Source: Steinernema hermaphroditum (Eukaryota > Nematoda > Chromadorea > Rhabditida > Steinernematidae). Taken from it: a stretch of DNA of 64,000 nt. Positions 36,010-48,684 of this stretch are shown here, piece by piece; the first letter of the stretch is position 1, and each line of letters begins with the position of its first letter. A program made the position numbers and the translations under genes. Under the pieces are notes generated by a model, which worked only from the letters and a program-made list of their open reading frames with translations, searched no databases and was not told where the DNA came from. The stretch lies in NCBI GenBank assembly GCA_030435675.1, contig CM059625.1, positions 16,058,001-16,122,000 of the forward strand, given 5' to 3'.

Positions 36010-39000
36010 AATGCAATTGGTACCACCGTCATCTCTGTGAATGTTCGCAATTGATAGAGCACACCAACACGCTGAGGTTTAATTATATCGGGGACAAAAC
36101 GTTCAGCATTAATTTTATGCTCTTTGACTCATGTTGTAAATACAATGTTTGTAAGTATAATGTTTCCAATTTCATTTCATTTCACATTCCTACCAATTTC
36201 TATGACTGCGCATGTGTAGGATGTGACAAAGTGCAAAGTTTCCGAAAAGGTCGACTGTGACGACATCGCGCAAATCGAATTTGTCTGAAGGTCCAAACTA
36301 CAAAATGCTAATTGTCCCACGCGTTGTTTGCCAAAAGTCGACCTGAAACTATATATCTGGAGATTATGTTTACCGTGTTTGCTTTTTGTCACGTCGACGT
36401 CAGTGGAGTTGCTCGTGATCGTTCGGGCGTTGGCTGTGTTGGCACAGCGAAAAAAAGGTTGGAGGAACAAGGAACAAGTTAGATTTTTCCATGTCTTTTG
36501 TGATGTTAATGTAAGTTGACCGTGATGTTTGGAAAGTCATTGATCAGGAACGCATAATTTTACTAGGAAGGATTAACTTAGAAGAAAACAAACATGTATT
36601 GTTGATCGCAAATAACTCGCTCTCAAATGGCACGCTCACCTTTTCAGCCGTAATGCTCTTATAGATGACATTCGCCTTTCCATGCAGAACAATGGTTTTC
36701 ACTTTTCACTCTGGTGACGAACGAAAAGCGACCAAATTTCAGGTCACCAGTGTAGCTCACTGTTAATAGAACACACAAAATCAATTAGTAGAAAACGGAA
36801 TTTCTTGATATGGAATACAAAACGGATATTGTTTGCATGCGTTTTTTCGGTTTGTGGTGACTAAATGGCACGTACCATAAAAAAATCAGCGAGAAGGAAA
36901 TCGAAAGAGGAAGTGAAACGGGATCTCTAATTTCAGCGTTGTCCGCTCGGACCTTTAATTCCACGTGAATGGTTTAGCTTCCGTGTTTTGTTTTGAACTA
37001 CGAAGTTTATCGAAGGAGCAAGTAGGCAGAATCTTTGCTGACACCTTACTAACATAAGTCACTGTAATACAAGTCACAAGGGGGTAATCGAGATAGTCGA
37101 TACTCTCATTTTTTACTATGAATGAACTTCTGCTGTAGCTTGCTTATGGATTCGCCGGATAGACCAGTGGTCAGTCAGTTCCACTGCTAGGAAGAAAGGC
37201 TAGATCTTCAGTAGACACTGCAACCGTCGGAAAACCAGAATTTCTAATGCTCCTCTTCTCATACACCGGCTTTTGTAAGCGTTGTTCAATAAGATAGAAA
37301 GAAAACTTAAGCAATACTTTCGAGAGGAGCTCATACTAGACTTAGCCCAGTTTATCGGACTGGTTGGTCTTTTTCAGCGATATCTGTCCGGTAAGACCTA
37401 AGAAGAGTTCAGTTGGTTTCACTGTGATGCCGATTGTACCCTCTTGATGGTCTCTGAACTCTGATTGTGCCTGTACCTTGTGTGTTCATCACCTTTCGAA
37501 ACATTCGCTCTCGTTTTGACTGTTTGACGAAATGTAACGTCGAGTGACGACCACGTAATCGCATTAGGCGAAGACACCCCGTCGGGTAACCTTGTTGATG
37601 AGGGTGCGCGCCTAAAAAGTCGCGACGAACAGCTCATATTGAAGTTCAAGTGCGCAATCAGCAAACACGGAGCAACCAGGTGACTTATTAGCCATGCGCC
37701 CGGGCGACGTTTCGGTTTGTCTGATAATGTGTTTTCGCCGAGAACACGCTTGACACGTGAGTAGGGTGACATCGAAAGGCGATGTCGTCGACAGCTCGGG
37801 CAACTCGTCGCCCGGAATGTTGGTCAGTTGGCGCTTCTGCGCAGTTTAGACTTTGATCTTGACTATGCGGGCGTGAGCGATTAATTGGCGCAACAGGGGA
37901 ACATTTCCATCATGACGCACGGATACAGAAGTAATCCTATTAAACTCACGTACGATCTCGTCTGGAAAAATCAAAAGTGAAACGATGCCGAAAGGGTAAT
38001 TTTGTTGGAAAGTGGAATTTGGAACGCCAAGCTGTTTGTCGAAAACGCTCGGATGCCGTCTGTTAGCAACAAAGTACACAAGCAGGAACCACTACACGCT
38101 GAAGTGATAAATGAGAATGTGGGGAAATTGTAGTCATGATAGAGCAACGCCGGTTTGCAGCATGATCACATTCGTATCAGCCGAAATAGCGATGGCCGTA
38201 AAAACAGCTGAAAACGGTGGTAGGCTTTGGACAGCCTTTAACCGAATGCTTGTGGCGTGGGTTTGGTCTATGATGAAATGCTTTGTTTTTAGATGAAAGG
38301 CAAAGAAGATATTTCAGAAGCAGCAAAGACTATGTGCTCTTAAATTAAGACATCACCCAAAGATGCTGATTGTCCGTCACATCACATAACCTCCTCTGTT
38401 CAGTGAAGCCCACTGATTCAAGAGTTACATACAATCTTGGACGTGAACGCCCCTAGTCTACTTCGGTTCATAGTGCCTATTACGCAGGTTTCACTACGAA
38501 AGCTAACATGTATTTGACAATGGCAGAAAAACAGCCATTTTATCTACTAAGATTGTATTGTCTCACGGTTTATTCTACGAAACGTAATAATAACAAAGCG
38601 TGACGCAGCTGTGGGTACCGTCTATTAGGCTCTCATCTGAGAGCAATTTGTCTCGAAGACGAAGTCCAGCCGCTTTTCTGTTTCATACTTACCGTGTTTC
38701 ATCTCGTTGTATAGATGCTTTTCTGTTTACTCATCCGCCATTCGAACGACTGCACTTAAAATCAGTGCATTAGCTCTTTGTTCGCATTTGTTCAATTCAT
38801 TTAATAGTACAATCTTGTTGCGTAAGATGATAATAGTGCAGCACTATCAGAATTTTTAAGGGTAATAAAGAACTGCTGCGATGACATGTGTAAGTATCTC
38901 GTATAGTATTGTATAGTTCCATAACGAAATCAAATGTTAACACCGCAAATCTGCTGAGATTTTGACTGTTGTGCTTCTTTGCTGTAAGTACTAAAAATTA

Positions 39001-41606
39001 CACTCAAAAGAGCGTTGATTTTTTGGCTTAGAATGCCTGCCAACCATGACATAATGACTGTTTGATATCTCTCATGAGAGAACTCTGCATAACATTGTTT
39101 GCAGCTCTTTTTTTTTAGTTCATTCGGTAACTTCGGATGCCACAGGACCAAATTTTTGTTTCCAAAAACCCAAAACCGCGTCTCTGCATCGGTACGACGC
39201 GATGAGGCTTTTCATACGGTTACGCTAATTTCGGTCGGCACCGAATATCTGCGCTAATTGTTCCTGATTCGCTGAGTTGAATAGAGGGCTTTGGTTTATC
39301 TATGAAAGTAGTCCTAAAGCTTAGCTATGAAAGTAGTCCAAAGATAGTCAACTATTCGTGCTTAAGCGCTGAATCTAAGTTAGTCCTCCGTGTCGCTATA
39401 CATCTGATACCCGAACAACACTGGCGGTTTGTTTCATGTATGACCTTTAAAATTTTAAATCTAACTCTATATGTAATTAGGTATTTGCGTCAAGAAATGT
39501 ACTTATGGTGTGTCAAAATAGAAAATTTTCGACCTACCTGTAACCTCGATCATAGTAGAAGTTCTCTTTCAGGACTGATCTTAAATGTGTTTTTAATCTG
39601 CGATAGTTTGTATCCAGAAGCAAATTGTATATCAAAACATCCATGGTCAGAAATGTTGCATCACACAAAACAAACTACTGATAAGACTGGTCCGAATGAA
39701 TCGGAACACCTAGCGCAAAAAAAGACATCATGAAACGTTTGTTGTTTGCAAAAAGCCGGCACGTCATGGAAACAATACCGATCTTCGACAGAAGAGAACT
39801 TACATATAAGCTTAAGCCGTGTGGGCCGATGCTAATGCGGATAACAAAATCCCTAAGGACAACGGTGTAGCTTCCAATCATACTTCCAACTCGGCTGCTG
39901 ATATTCCGATCATAGCTGTGTTTAGATCACACTGATAATTTGGCATATGTTTTTCATTATTAGGTCCAATGAACTTCAATTTAAACAACAAACATTGTCA
40001 TTAGACTCCTCTCGCTTTTTCATTTTTTCTTCTCATTCAATGCAGTAGACTTCACCTGCAGCATTGTACTTCATGTCGTTGTACTAGAGGTATTAGAAGC
40101 CCCTCAACGCTCCCCCCCCCCCCTCATGTTCGCAGAGCAGACGCTAAATCCATTAGCGACTAGTCCATTAAGTTCGCTTCACGCCTGTGCCGCTATAACG
40201 ACAAAGTCAACGCTTATGCGTGTTTGTGTTTTTGATTGCCATGACAACATGGGGAGACCGCTGTCGACGTCGATAAATGGATTCTCGACGTCCCGTTGAA
40301 AGGGGTGCTGCACTAAAATGCGTTTCCCACGCAGAAACGACTGGCCGCGTTGGCGGTGGCAATGGGCGTTATTGTGAAAAGCACATCTTAGAATTTTCGG
40401 CTTATTCGGCTCCGTCACAGATCCGTTCTTATCGCCGCCACACCGCCCGCTTTACTGATGGCCGTCGATTGAGGTACGTCCGGATATACATTCAGATTTC
40501 TGGCAAGACGACCGGAAAGAATTTGATAAGAACGTAGCGACAAAATTTTGCCCCCTCTATGCGAATAGAATCTGAAAACAAACGAAAGCCCTTTTACCGT
40601 ATATGAAAACAAAGCAACTTATAAAGTTCATTCCCAGTAACGCTATTTTCTGAGAAACAATTCCCCAACCACTTTAGCAGTCCTTTGGCTCTATATTGTT
40701 TGCTCTCACCGCAGATAGGACTGCGTGGCTATGTATTTAAAAGAGCCTTCTACTGCCGCTCTTCGCTGTAATTGATATTACAATCGTTTCTCAGTTTGTA
40801 CTGACAACATGTAAATGGATGATGGTCGAATTCTGCAACAGTCATTTCATCAACGCCACAATTACACAGCTAACTAATTATGGCTCTCTTCATAGATCCT
40901 GTCATTATGAAACATGACAGGAAGCGCGCTAGCACCTGCCACACTCACTCAGAGACATCCATAAGCTGATGGTTCCCTGCTTCCCCTTCTCTTGAGCTAT
41001 TCTAAGCTATGTATAGTTTTAAGCTCTGCTTAGCTGTATCTAGCACAAAAGTTGTAGAATGAATGTGATTTCGGTGGAATTTTAACTAACCAATTCTAAT
41101 GCGCAAATGCTAAAGATTATACAGTTTCTCAGAAATATCCAGGCCTATTATGAAGAACAAAGACGGTTATCTCTTTCGGATATCCACACTCTTGAATGGG
41201 TTTAACTATCTCCATTGAGACAAGGATTATTTGACCAAAAACCATCCCATTCAAGTGGGCGTTAAATAATGGTCACTGTAGAACATCCTGATTCATGAAA
41301 TTTAGTATTTTGTATGCTTGAACACTTGGAAGGACAAATGCCTAGGCTGTCAATTGAAGCGGAACACAATGCGAACAAAGGGCTCGAAAGACGAATTTTT
41401 TTCTTAGTTTCTGGTTGCCCATTGTCATGGCTGCTTAGCGTTCCACGGTTCATTGTTATACTGAGAGGATTACTGAGAACCAGAAACCTTCTTTTTTTGT
41501 TTCGTTATATTTTTATGATGATCAGTCATGACAAATATGTCTCAGGAATATACTGTCTAACGTGCTTTCCGATCTCTTTAGAAACTTATCGTTCTAGGAC
41601 CATTAC

Positions 41607-44600
41607 ATGAGTGGCGTGAAACCACAGTATTCCTTCCTACGAAGCAAAATTGTCCAAAGCACACCGGACAGCATCCAATGTAAACTCTACTGCAAAGGAC
41701 GAACGTGCAAATACTGCAATTCGGAACCGTGGAACGAAGAACAACAAGCGATCAAAGGGTTATATTCATCATGGTACTTGTGGGTGCTCATAGTTAAGTT
41801 CTTGTATGTTTAGGGTTACAAAGGACATTCTGGCGATGTCACGTCCGACTACCGATCTTATCAACAAATACGATATTGTTGGGCAACTGAAGCGGTACAG
41901 AACGTAATCAAGTACAGCTGATGACGGAGGTTTCAGCAATAACATTCGGTCGGTGATCAATTTACAGCACGTGGGCGAACACGCAAGCTGTGGACCGCCG
42001 CTACACAAGTCCGGGTTTTCCTACGACCCCGAGAGCCTCATGAGCAATGGAAGTAAGTATTTTGAGTGAACATGTGCCAAGAAACTTAGTTTAAATGCGT
42101 CAAACTGATGTCTAAAAAGTACTTGCTCCTGGGTGAACTTGTCCAGTTAGAGTATTGGCTATTGGCTACAAAGTCTAAAATCGAAAACAGAACAGTCAAC
42201 ATCTTGTCGGAATGCAACATCTTCGATTGATGACCAGACGTGTCAGGTTTCCCTTTTGTTGTCTTCACATCTTATCCGAATGTTAAGCATCTTCAATACT
42301 GAACTAAAATTAGATTTCTGAGCCGACTTATGTTCACAAGTACCTTGGCCAGTTACCGAAATGTCAGGTCCTGCATCAAGCTGGGCGTGGACAGGAAAAC
42401 TCCTTTAAAATTAGTGCTTCACACATGTCATATGTCTGATACTATCAACCGATTTTAGTCTATTTCTACAACTTTCTATGGCCGGACTTTGGCGCCAACA
42501 TGAACTCCGTGCTGGACAACGTAAAAGTGGTTTGGTTCGCCCTCCAACAAGGTAATGATTATAGACAAACATAAATAGTTTAAAGTACAGTCGAGAGGTC
42601 AAGTGGACTCTACAGTTTGGTAGTGATGACGAAAGACAACATGTCCGCTAACAACGCTATCTTTTGGCACGTGACTTGACAGCTACACATCATTGCACGC
42701 CAAAAAGAGAATCTTTCATTGACAAACTTTGGACGGCAAATGACTCCTCATAAAAAAATTAATGAAGCAACGACCACCTGTGCGTTTTAGGTAGAATAGC
42801 TGTTCATTGTCACGCTGGACTTGGCCGAACAGGTGCTCTGATAGCAGCTTACCTTGTATGGAGCGAAATGCAGACGGCTGAAGCAGCTGTTTCACGTGTG
42901 CGACGAGCGAGGTGAGTGTTTCGGGATTTCCGTTCACAACAGAATGTATACGTTATTAACAAGCGAGTTGCATGACTTCTATGTTATATGGAACAAAAAA
43001 CTCAACCAGGAAGCACAGGAATGCTTATGTCGCACGTTAGTGTAAACAAAAAAAACTGTACCTACTGGTTCTGATATCATATTTTGAGAATGTTTTCTGA
43101 TTTAAGATATGTTGCGATACTTCTATAGAAAGTGTTGCTTTATCGCAGATGTATGTTCCTAGATTTCTCACTTTTTACTACGTCTGCCCATGTCATTGGG
43201 TAACGAAAAAAAGGTGTACAAACAACTGTTATCATAGGCCAGACAAGTCTGTGCAAACAGTGAAACAAGCATTTCATTCGCTTGGGTTTTTAGAGAAGCT
43301 GGCAGAACTCCTAAACTAGAGCATTGACCACAAAAAACAGCGAGGCTTATGGTAGAAGATTCAAGAAAGACATCCTAGATGTTAATCGGGATACTAACGT
43401 CTGAGTAAGCTACAATTCAACTCTCATCGTAGTTGAAACAAAAGCAGTCCATGCTACAATTTTCGAGAGGACATTTCTGTATATGAAATAGCAGATTTAC
43501 ATCGGGGTACGACCGTGCAAGTGAAGGATGAAAAGGACTGAAAGACGTCTCAGACAAGGCATAACAATCCACACGGAAAACCTAGAAAAGCATTTAGATG
43601 CGACAAGTCAATATCGAAATCGCTTCTCATGAAAACGAAAAGTTAGTTCCGTATTCAACACATTCATGTTTTCCTCGCTCACCGCACTGTTTACAGCTAC
43701 TGTTGAACGACCATGTTTACATCGAGTGAAGGAACATTTTTACGACAGCAGTCATGTAAACATTTCGCTGCGTTGAGAAATATTTCCCGCACAAAAAAAA
43801 CAATAACATTTTCCACAAGAACATTGCTAGCAGCCGACGGAAGCCCAGTGATGTAGTTAACATAGGACTTCAATATGCGGAAAAATTAAATTCTGATGAT
43901 AAACCTGAACATAAACCCTCCGTTCTTTTCAATGATGATGATGCCGGTACCAAAGGCTGCACTAGATATGATGGCTGTACCAGTGGTAATCACTTCCATA
44001 GCTCCTTCCTTGGATAGCCATCCAATTTTGAGTGATAAACCTATGGTCGTCTTGATAAATCACAACTTTAGGCCAAATTCAATCCAGAGTACGGGACAGA
44101 TCGAGATGCTTATGAAATTCGAAGAGGTCATCATGCATTTTGGAAGAGCCATCCCGAGCTATCCAATGTCGTTTGAACAATATTTGGACCTTCAACGACA
44201 GTACCTGCCAAGCGGTCAACAACGTATTTATGCTCATATTCCAAAGGTAGTCTCATAAGCGCAGTGTTGAATACGATTTCTATTTTTTGCAGATTATCCG
44301 GGTTGTTTGCGATTATCTTCTTCATTTCGCCTTCGACACTGCACAGAAATTCGTTAGGAAGCGAGAGAGCTCACATGATCTAATTGCATGTACCGTTGGA
44401 CGGCTCAAGATCGACTGGCACGCTATTCCGGAGATCAAGAGGTGAGTGAAGGCTGCATAAGATATTCAAATGATTTTGCATGAAATAGAAGCAGTTTGAC
44501 TGAACCTTGCCTTGACGAACCTCAATTTAAGCTAGAAACAACTTTCAGATAGCAGTTTCCGTGTGTCATGTTTCGGATATAAACGGGCGATCATAAGTTC

Positions 44601-45888
44601 AGTTATGCTAATTCTCGTTATAAGTCCAATCGATACTAAATCCCATAAAACCACTATATTCGCCATAAGAAACGATGTACTTTAGATGATCATGATTTCG
44701 ATTCGTCGTAAACAATATTTTATTACAGTTCACGTGAATTCCATCGTGTGATCTGTGTCCAGCACAATGCGTTAGAGCTTGGTCGGCAACTTTTTGATAT
44801 GTAATTTGTGCTCAAACGGTTATTTATAGCCGTCACTTCCAATAAAGTGCACCAGCACATTTCCATTTATGTTCATGTTTAACTTTATCGGTAGGTTATC
44901 GAAGGGGGAGCTTTCGAATAGTCAGGGAACTATAATATCGCAGAACAACCACTAACCATTTACTCCGCTTTTGCGAAAAACATGTGAAATGTCTAGCAGG
45001 CCGGTATTTGTGGTGCACTGTGAAGGTGAAGGAAGAACATGTCCGGTGTTTCGAAATGCTGTCATTTGAACAAAACGTTTACTCCCCGGCCGGGAATCGA
45101 ACCCGGGTCTCGCACGTGACAGGCGCGGATACTCACCACCAGAGATGTTACTCGCTCGAAATTTCATCGAGTCTCGGGATGGGGATCGAGATCGAAAATT
45201 TTTCGAGACTCGGGATCGGGATCGAGATCGAAAGATCGAAGAAATTGCTCGAAATTTCGAGACTTGAATAACATCTCTGCTCCCCACTATACTACCGAGG
45301 ACGTGAACTAGCCTCGTTGTAGATTGTACATAGCTGATTTATATAATTTATAGTGCGACTGCTCGTTTTCAGATCCGCATCCATGGGCCAAATAGCGAAA
45401 ACCGTTTCCACGCTATCGAGCAATACAGTTGATCTGCCTATGCACGCGAAATGCTTGGGATTTGTCAACATCGAACATCAGTTCAAGATGTGTACAGTGG
45501 ATAAAGTCCTTGAAACACTTCACAATTTCATGCTCGCCCTAAAGCGGTGCGACTCAAGCGGTGACGCTCTCGTCGACATCATCAGAAACTTGACGCACAA
45601 TCAGAACATGGAGCAACTGAATGACGCCAGTCACGATCAGGTATTTCGCACATCATCCTGTCGAAATCACTCCATAGCAAATGATTTACGTAGGCGTGGA
45701 TCTGTTCCGCCGTGCATTTGTGCAATGTATTTTGCTGCTTAATCGACGAAAACAAATTTCACGAATTCGAGGCGCTCATGAACGTATGGTTCTTTGGACA
45801 CCGTCACAACTTGTTCAATGGTGTTGTTGTTGATTATATGATTGCTCAAAAGCCAAGATCGTTCAGGAGATACCAGAAGAAGAAATAA
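41607..45888 (+). CDS. PTPDC1: PTPDC1-like dual-specificity tyrosine phosphatase
   Basis: Nine exons: 41607-41773, 41814-41894, 41937-42052, 42459-42551, 42791-42911, 44072-44246, 44293-44441, 45373-45640 and 45694-45888, 454 residues, all phases consistent. The N-terminus has a Cys cluster (Cys25, 29, 34, 37) followed by WNEEQQAIKGLYSSW, and then INLQHVGEHASCG, both diagnostic of PTPDC1. The catalytic site is HCHAGLGRTG with Cys159 and Arg165; the general acid is Asp131 in a WPD loop. HCHAG rather than HCKAG separates it from CDC14. RPNSIQSTGQ (exon 6) is the substrate-pocket segment. The C-terminal half (about 250-454) is the less conserved PTPDC1 tail. The human protein is linked to centrosome and cilium control. 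Intron 7 (44442-45372) holds a split antisense tRNA gene. The ATG at 41607 is preceded by a CTCTTTAG acceptor-like site, so a spliced leader is possible. Confidence 0.93.
42912..44071 (+). other. Large intron 5 of the phosphatase gene
   Basis: This 1160-nt intron is far longer than the 40-60 nt neighbours. It contains a small inverted pair, ATGTTTACA near 43711 and TGTAAACAT near 43755, and no coding or RNA gene that I can see. Confidence 0.7.
45082..45301 (-). pseudogene. tRNA-Asp(GUC) gene split by a MITE in the D-arm
   Basis: The 5' part (45301-45280) begins TCCTCGGTAGTATAG; the 3' part (45139-45082) carries the anticodon loop CTGTCAC (anticodon GTC), stem CGCGC/GTGCG, T-arm CCGGG-TTCGATT-CCCGG and acceptor CCGGGGA plus discriminator G. 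Removing the 140-bp insertion and one copy of the 8-bp duplication leaves exactly 72 nt, the normal tRNA-Asp length, with all stems paired (one T-G wobble in the acceptor). The insertion sits in the D-loop. The A box (TAGTATAGTGG) and B box (GGTTCGATTCC) are each intact but pushed about 148 bp further apart. A functional tRNA is unlikely unless the insert is excised. The gene is antisense within intron 7 of the phosphatase gene. Confidence 0.9.
45140..45279. mobile_element. 140-bp hAT-type MITE inside the tRNA-Asp gene
   Basis: The ends are CAGAGATGTTACTCG and the inverse of CAGAGATGTTATTC. The flanks CTCACCAC (45132-45139) and CTCCCCAC (45280-45287) match at 7 of 8 positions, fitting an 8-bp hAT target duplication with one later change. 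The interior is made of GGGATCGAGATCGAAA-type repeats that are partly palindromic (CTCGAAATTTCGAG). No coding capacity. Confidence 0.88.
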
Positions 45889-45889
45889 A
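45884..45889 (+). terminator. AATAAA overlapping the phosphatase stop codon
   Basis: The final codons AAG AAA TAA followed by A create AATAAA across the stop codon. If used, the transcript would have an almost absent 3'UTR. A more distal signal is not obvious in the next 300 bases. Confidence 0.35.
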
Positions 45890-47628
45890 TAGACAGATTT
45901 TTTATATATGATCACGCTTTTTACTCCTTCAGCAGCACCCCGGATTTCAAGCGTCCCCTCTTCGATTTCAGGCAAATTTATGTCAAAACTTCATTGATCA
46001 CCACCATCAAGGAGACAAAGAACTGTCTGACATGACACCCCATCGACACCGACTACGGATACTGCAACTGTACCAACCACGTAAGACGAGCTGAAGTAAA
46101 GCGTGTGACGCGCCAACTCATCCCCACGACAACTCATCCCTAGACAACTCATCCGCGCCGACTCATCTCCGGCGATGGCCTCTCTCCGAGAAGGCATCCA
46201 AGGTCTTCTCGCAGATAGTCTTGGGTGGTTCCTGATAGTACGGGTGATGTGATGCGAAGGTTCAGCCGCGGAACATTAAGCCTAATCCTGCACTCTCTGT
46301 CATGGTAGTAAGAAACTCTGGAAACGAAAGTTAGGATTTAGGCTGCGGGCGGGCCGCAGGCGAATGCCTATGCATTTTAAGCGAGCCGAGCTCTGTAGTC
46401 TTGACAGCTGCACACATTTCGTAGCACCGTCGGAGACTCCGCCTTGGACAATCTTATGCATTCCACGAAATTTCTGTAAGAAATAGAACCTATGGATACA
46501 AAGATGGACTGTGGGATTGGTCGCGGCGAAAATCCGTCGAGGATGAGTTGGCGCGGGGAGCTGGGTGGGACCCACAAAACTAAATTGTCACACTGTCTAA
46601 GACGGCAGCATCGCCTTAAATCACACCCGGCGATAGACCAGATAGATCCCGCCCAGAAATCGTTCAGCGTTCTTTGCTCTGCAAACCTGTTTGCCCCGTT
46701 TACTAACTCATGCTACTAGATGACTTTCATTGTTTATAATCTCGTGCGTCGCTTTTGAAATTCTCAACATATATTTGTATTAAAAACATATAACGTATTC
46801 GGGTAGGACATGCACGTCGTTTTGTATGTGGTGCATGCTTCACTCCTTCAAAGCCGGTAGTGATTTGAAGTCTTGCCAACGTTCCTAAACCCGGTAACCA
46901 CACTCACGATTTCACGATTTTATTTCGCGAATCAAAGGCATTATGCCTTGCGCGACACCGAAAATAGACAAACAGAGGATGTCTGGCAGACGACTTCATC
47001 CCTGGCGCAGATATCGGACCGGTGGTTGGCGGAGAGCTTCATGTGGCTTCTGGGAATCGGCAAATCTTCGGATTCAGGAGCGGAACATCGTTTGCGGCAC
47101 AGCGCACGCTTCTGTGCTCGAATCTGATGGTCCGTGGTCCGGGAGTTGCGTCTTCGATGGTGGTGGCGTCCTCAGAGCGTCGGCGACCTTCGGGATGACT
47201 TCTCACGTGGCCGGATTCTTGACGTCGGACATCTTGTTGTCAGCGGTGGTGGGACTACGGCTTCCGGGTGTCCCAATTCCCTCTGGAAGCCGGAACAGTC
47301 ACAACTACGACGGGGTTTGCCATCTGACCGACCAGACACTCAGAGAGCGACCAGAGGGACCGACCGCTCGCCACCGCGACACGAGTGAGAGACAACCACA
47401 CTCAACTTCGCTAAAATCGGGCGATCGTCGGCCGAATTTTCTTTTCCAATTTAGATTTTCGCACAATCCAGCACATTCACATATGCGATACAACTCACAC
47501 CACCCACGAATCGCGAGACTGCAGCGTTTCGTCCTTGTTCACCGAGTTGGGTTTGCTGCTTTGCTGTGGTCTGTTTGTTTACGATTTAGTCTAGCGCGAA
47601 TTCTTTGCATTCCCGCCTTTGATTACAG
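45890..47628. other. Intergenic region, no supported gene
   Basis: It holds a short tandem repeat of GACAACTCATCC type and a GC-rich block (46940-47640) open for 241 codons on the plus strand. That block overlaps the next gene's start in another frame, has alternative open frames, and shows no recognisable domain, so I do not call it. Confidence 0.5.
46111..46168 (+). repeat. Tandem ACTCATCC repeat
   Basis: CAACTCATCCC-type units recur four times with 12-20 nt spacing (CCAACTCATCC, ACAACTCATCC, ACAACTCATCC, CGACTCATCT). Confidence 0.6.
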
Positions 47629-47660
47629 TACATTTCCAGTCAGAGCACCTCCCGAATTCG

Positions 47661-48592
47661 ATGGATAACACTCCCACAATCTTCATCGAGGATGTAGTAC
47701 GGCTGCTGGCGTATGTGCTAGTCCCGACTGTAAGCGAACTCTCAGGATACTTCGGAGCCTACGCTGCAATAGCGAAAGAAAAGTCCTTTATGAAATTTAT
47801 CACTTTTGAGAACGAAATGACGGTAAATGAGAGGAGTTTGCTGATGAAAGACGATAGCACGCTTCCTATTGGCAAACGGGATCAGAAGTACATGTGGTGG
47901 CTCAGCATTGATCTGGACAGACGCCACACGTCCAACGAAGTTAACATTGCAGCATTTAAGAATGTTTTAAGAGAAGCCACTCGACATACACATGTAGACC
48001 TTTGTGTCAGAACACCAGAAATCAGCAACAACTGGATCAAATTCCTCGTTTCGTGCAGATTCGTAACAAACCTGGTTGTTACAGTTTTACACCATGTCGC
48101 CCCTATGGAAGTTCTGTCGAAATTTGTTAGTATGAAACAACTAATAATATGCAGTGTGGCACTTGTGGACGACCGTGGTTTTGCGGAATGTTCGAAACTT
48201 CTCCTGCAAAAACAGTTCCAGTCACTGACCCTGGCCCTTGCTTCATGCGAAAACGACGTGGAGACGCGGCTCAGGATGATGGATTTATGGGCTACGTACC
48301 TAACGACATACTGCGTGGTAAATGCGTAAAGTTTATTTTTGTTCAGCTGGAAGACACCACCCACGTGGCCGACTTTTTGAGAGGAAAGCTCGAGCTCTGT
48401 ACACGCCAGGAAACACATAACGCCATAAGACAATTACCTAGCATAAAGGGTACCCATCTCCACAAGTGGTCAGGATTCGAAGGTCAGCACAACGTCGATG
48501 TAAATGTAAGGTCTGCAGACATCGAATACGATGGATCTAAAGACCTGCTACTCCTGCTTCCGCTTCAAAAGATGACCATGGGCGTCCTCTAA
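47661..48592 (+). CDS. Nematode F-box-like family protein, member 1
   Basis: Proposed exons 47661-48317 and 48347-48592 give 300 residues, close to the 308 of the related gene at 58872. The start MDNTPTIFIEDVV matches the MDxxPxxFxxxVV opening of this family, whose first 40 residues act as a degenerate F-box; the remainder is a leucine-rich, poorly conserved partner-binding region. F-box proteins link substrates to SCF ubiquitin ligase; that role is inferred. The second exon is joined by a 29-nt GTAAAT...TTGTTCAG intron, which is very short even for nematodes. If it is not spliced the frame ends at 48329 (VVNA) and the gene would be a frameshifted pseudogene. A TTGATTACAG acceptor-like site lies about 30 nt before the ATG. 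Confidence 0.7.
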
Positions 48593-48678
48593 CCAGTCCC
48601 TTTTTACGTTTGTGTAATCGACATAAAGCGTGCACTTTGAGTCATTAATTGTTTATGTTGTAACTTTGATATAAAAAA

Positions 48679-48684
48679 AATAAA
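48679..48684 (+). terminator. Polyadenylation signal AATAAA
   Basis: It lies 87 nt after the stop of the F-box-like gene, inside an A-rich run. Confidence 0.5.

Larger units (their letters stand above)
33914..41606. other. Gene-poor DNA, third part
   Basis: No supported gene before the phosphatase gene. It holds degenerate TTAGGC repeats, an AT-rich tandem repeat and a poly-C run near 40111-40124. A plus-strand frame at 39302-39733 is open for 143 codons but has no recognisable features. Confidence 0.5.

Noticed and set aside
41607..45888. CDC14 phosphatase identity
   Set aside because: The HCxAGLGRTG signature first suggested CDC14, but the residue after Cys is His rather than Lys and the upstream INLQ.xGEHASCG and AIKG.YSSW blocks are those of PTPDC1.
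46943..47668. 241-codon plus-strand frame upstream of the F-box-like gene
   Set aside because: It lies in a GC-rich block with other open frames, has no domain or splice support, and overlaps the real start in another frame.
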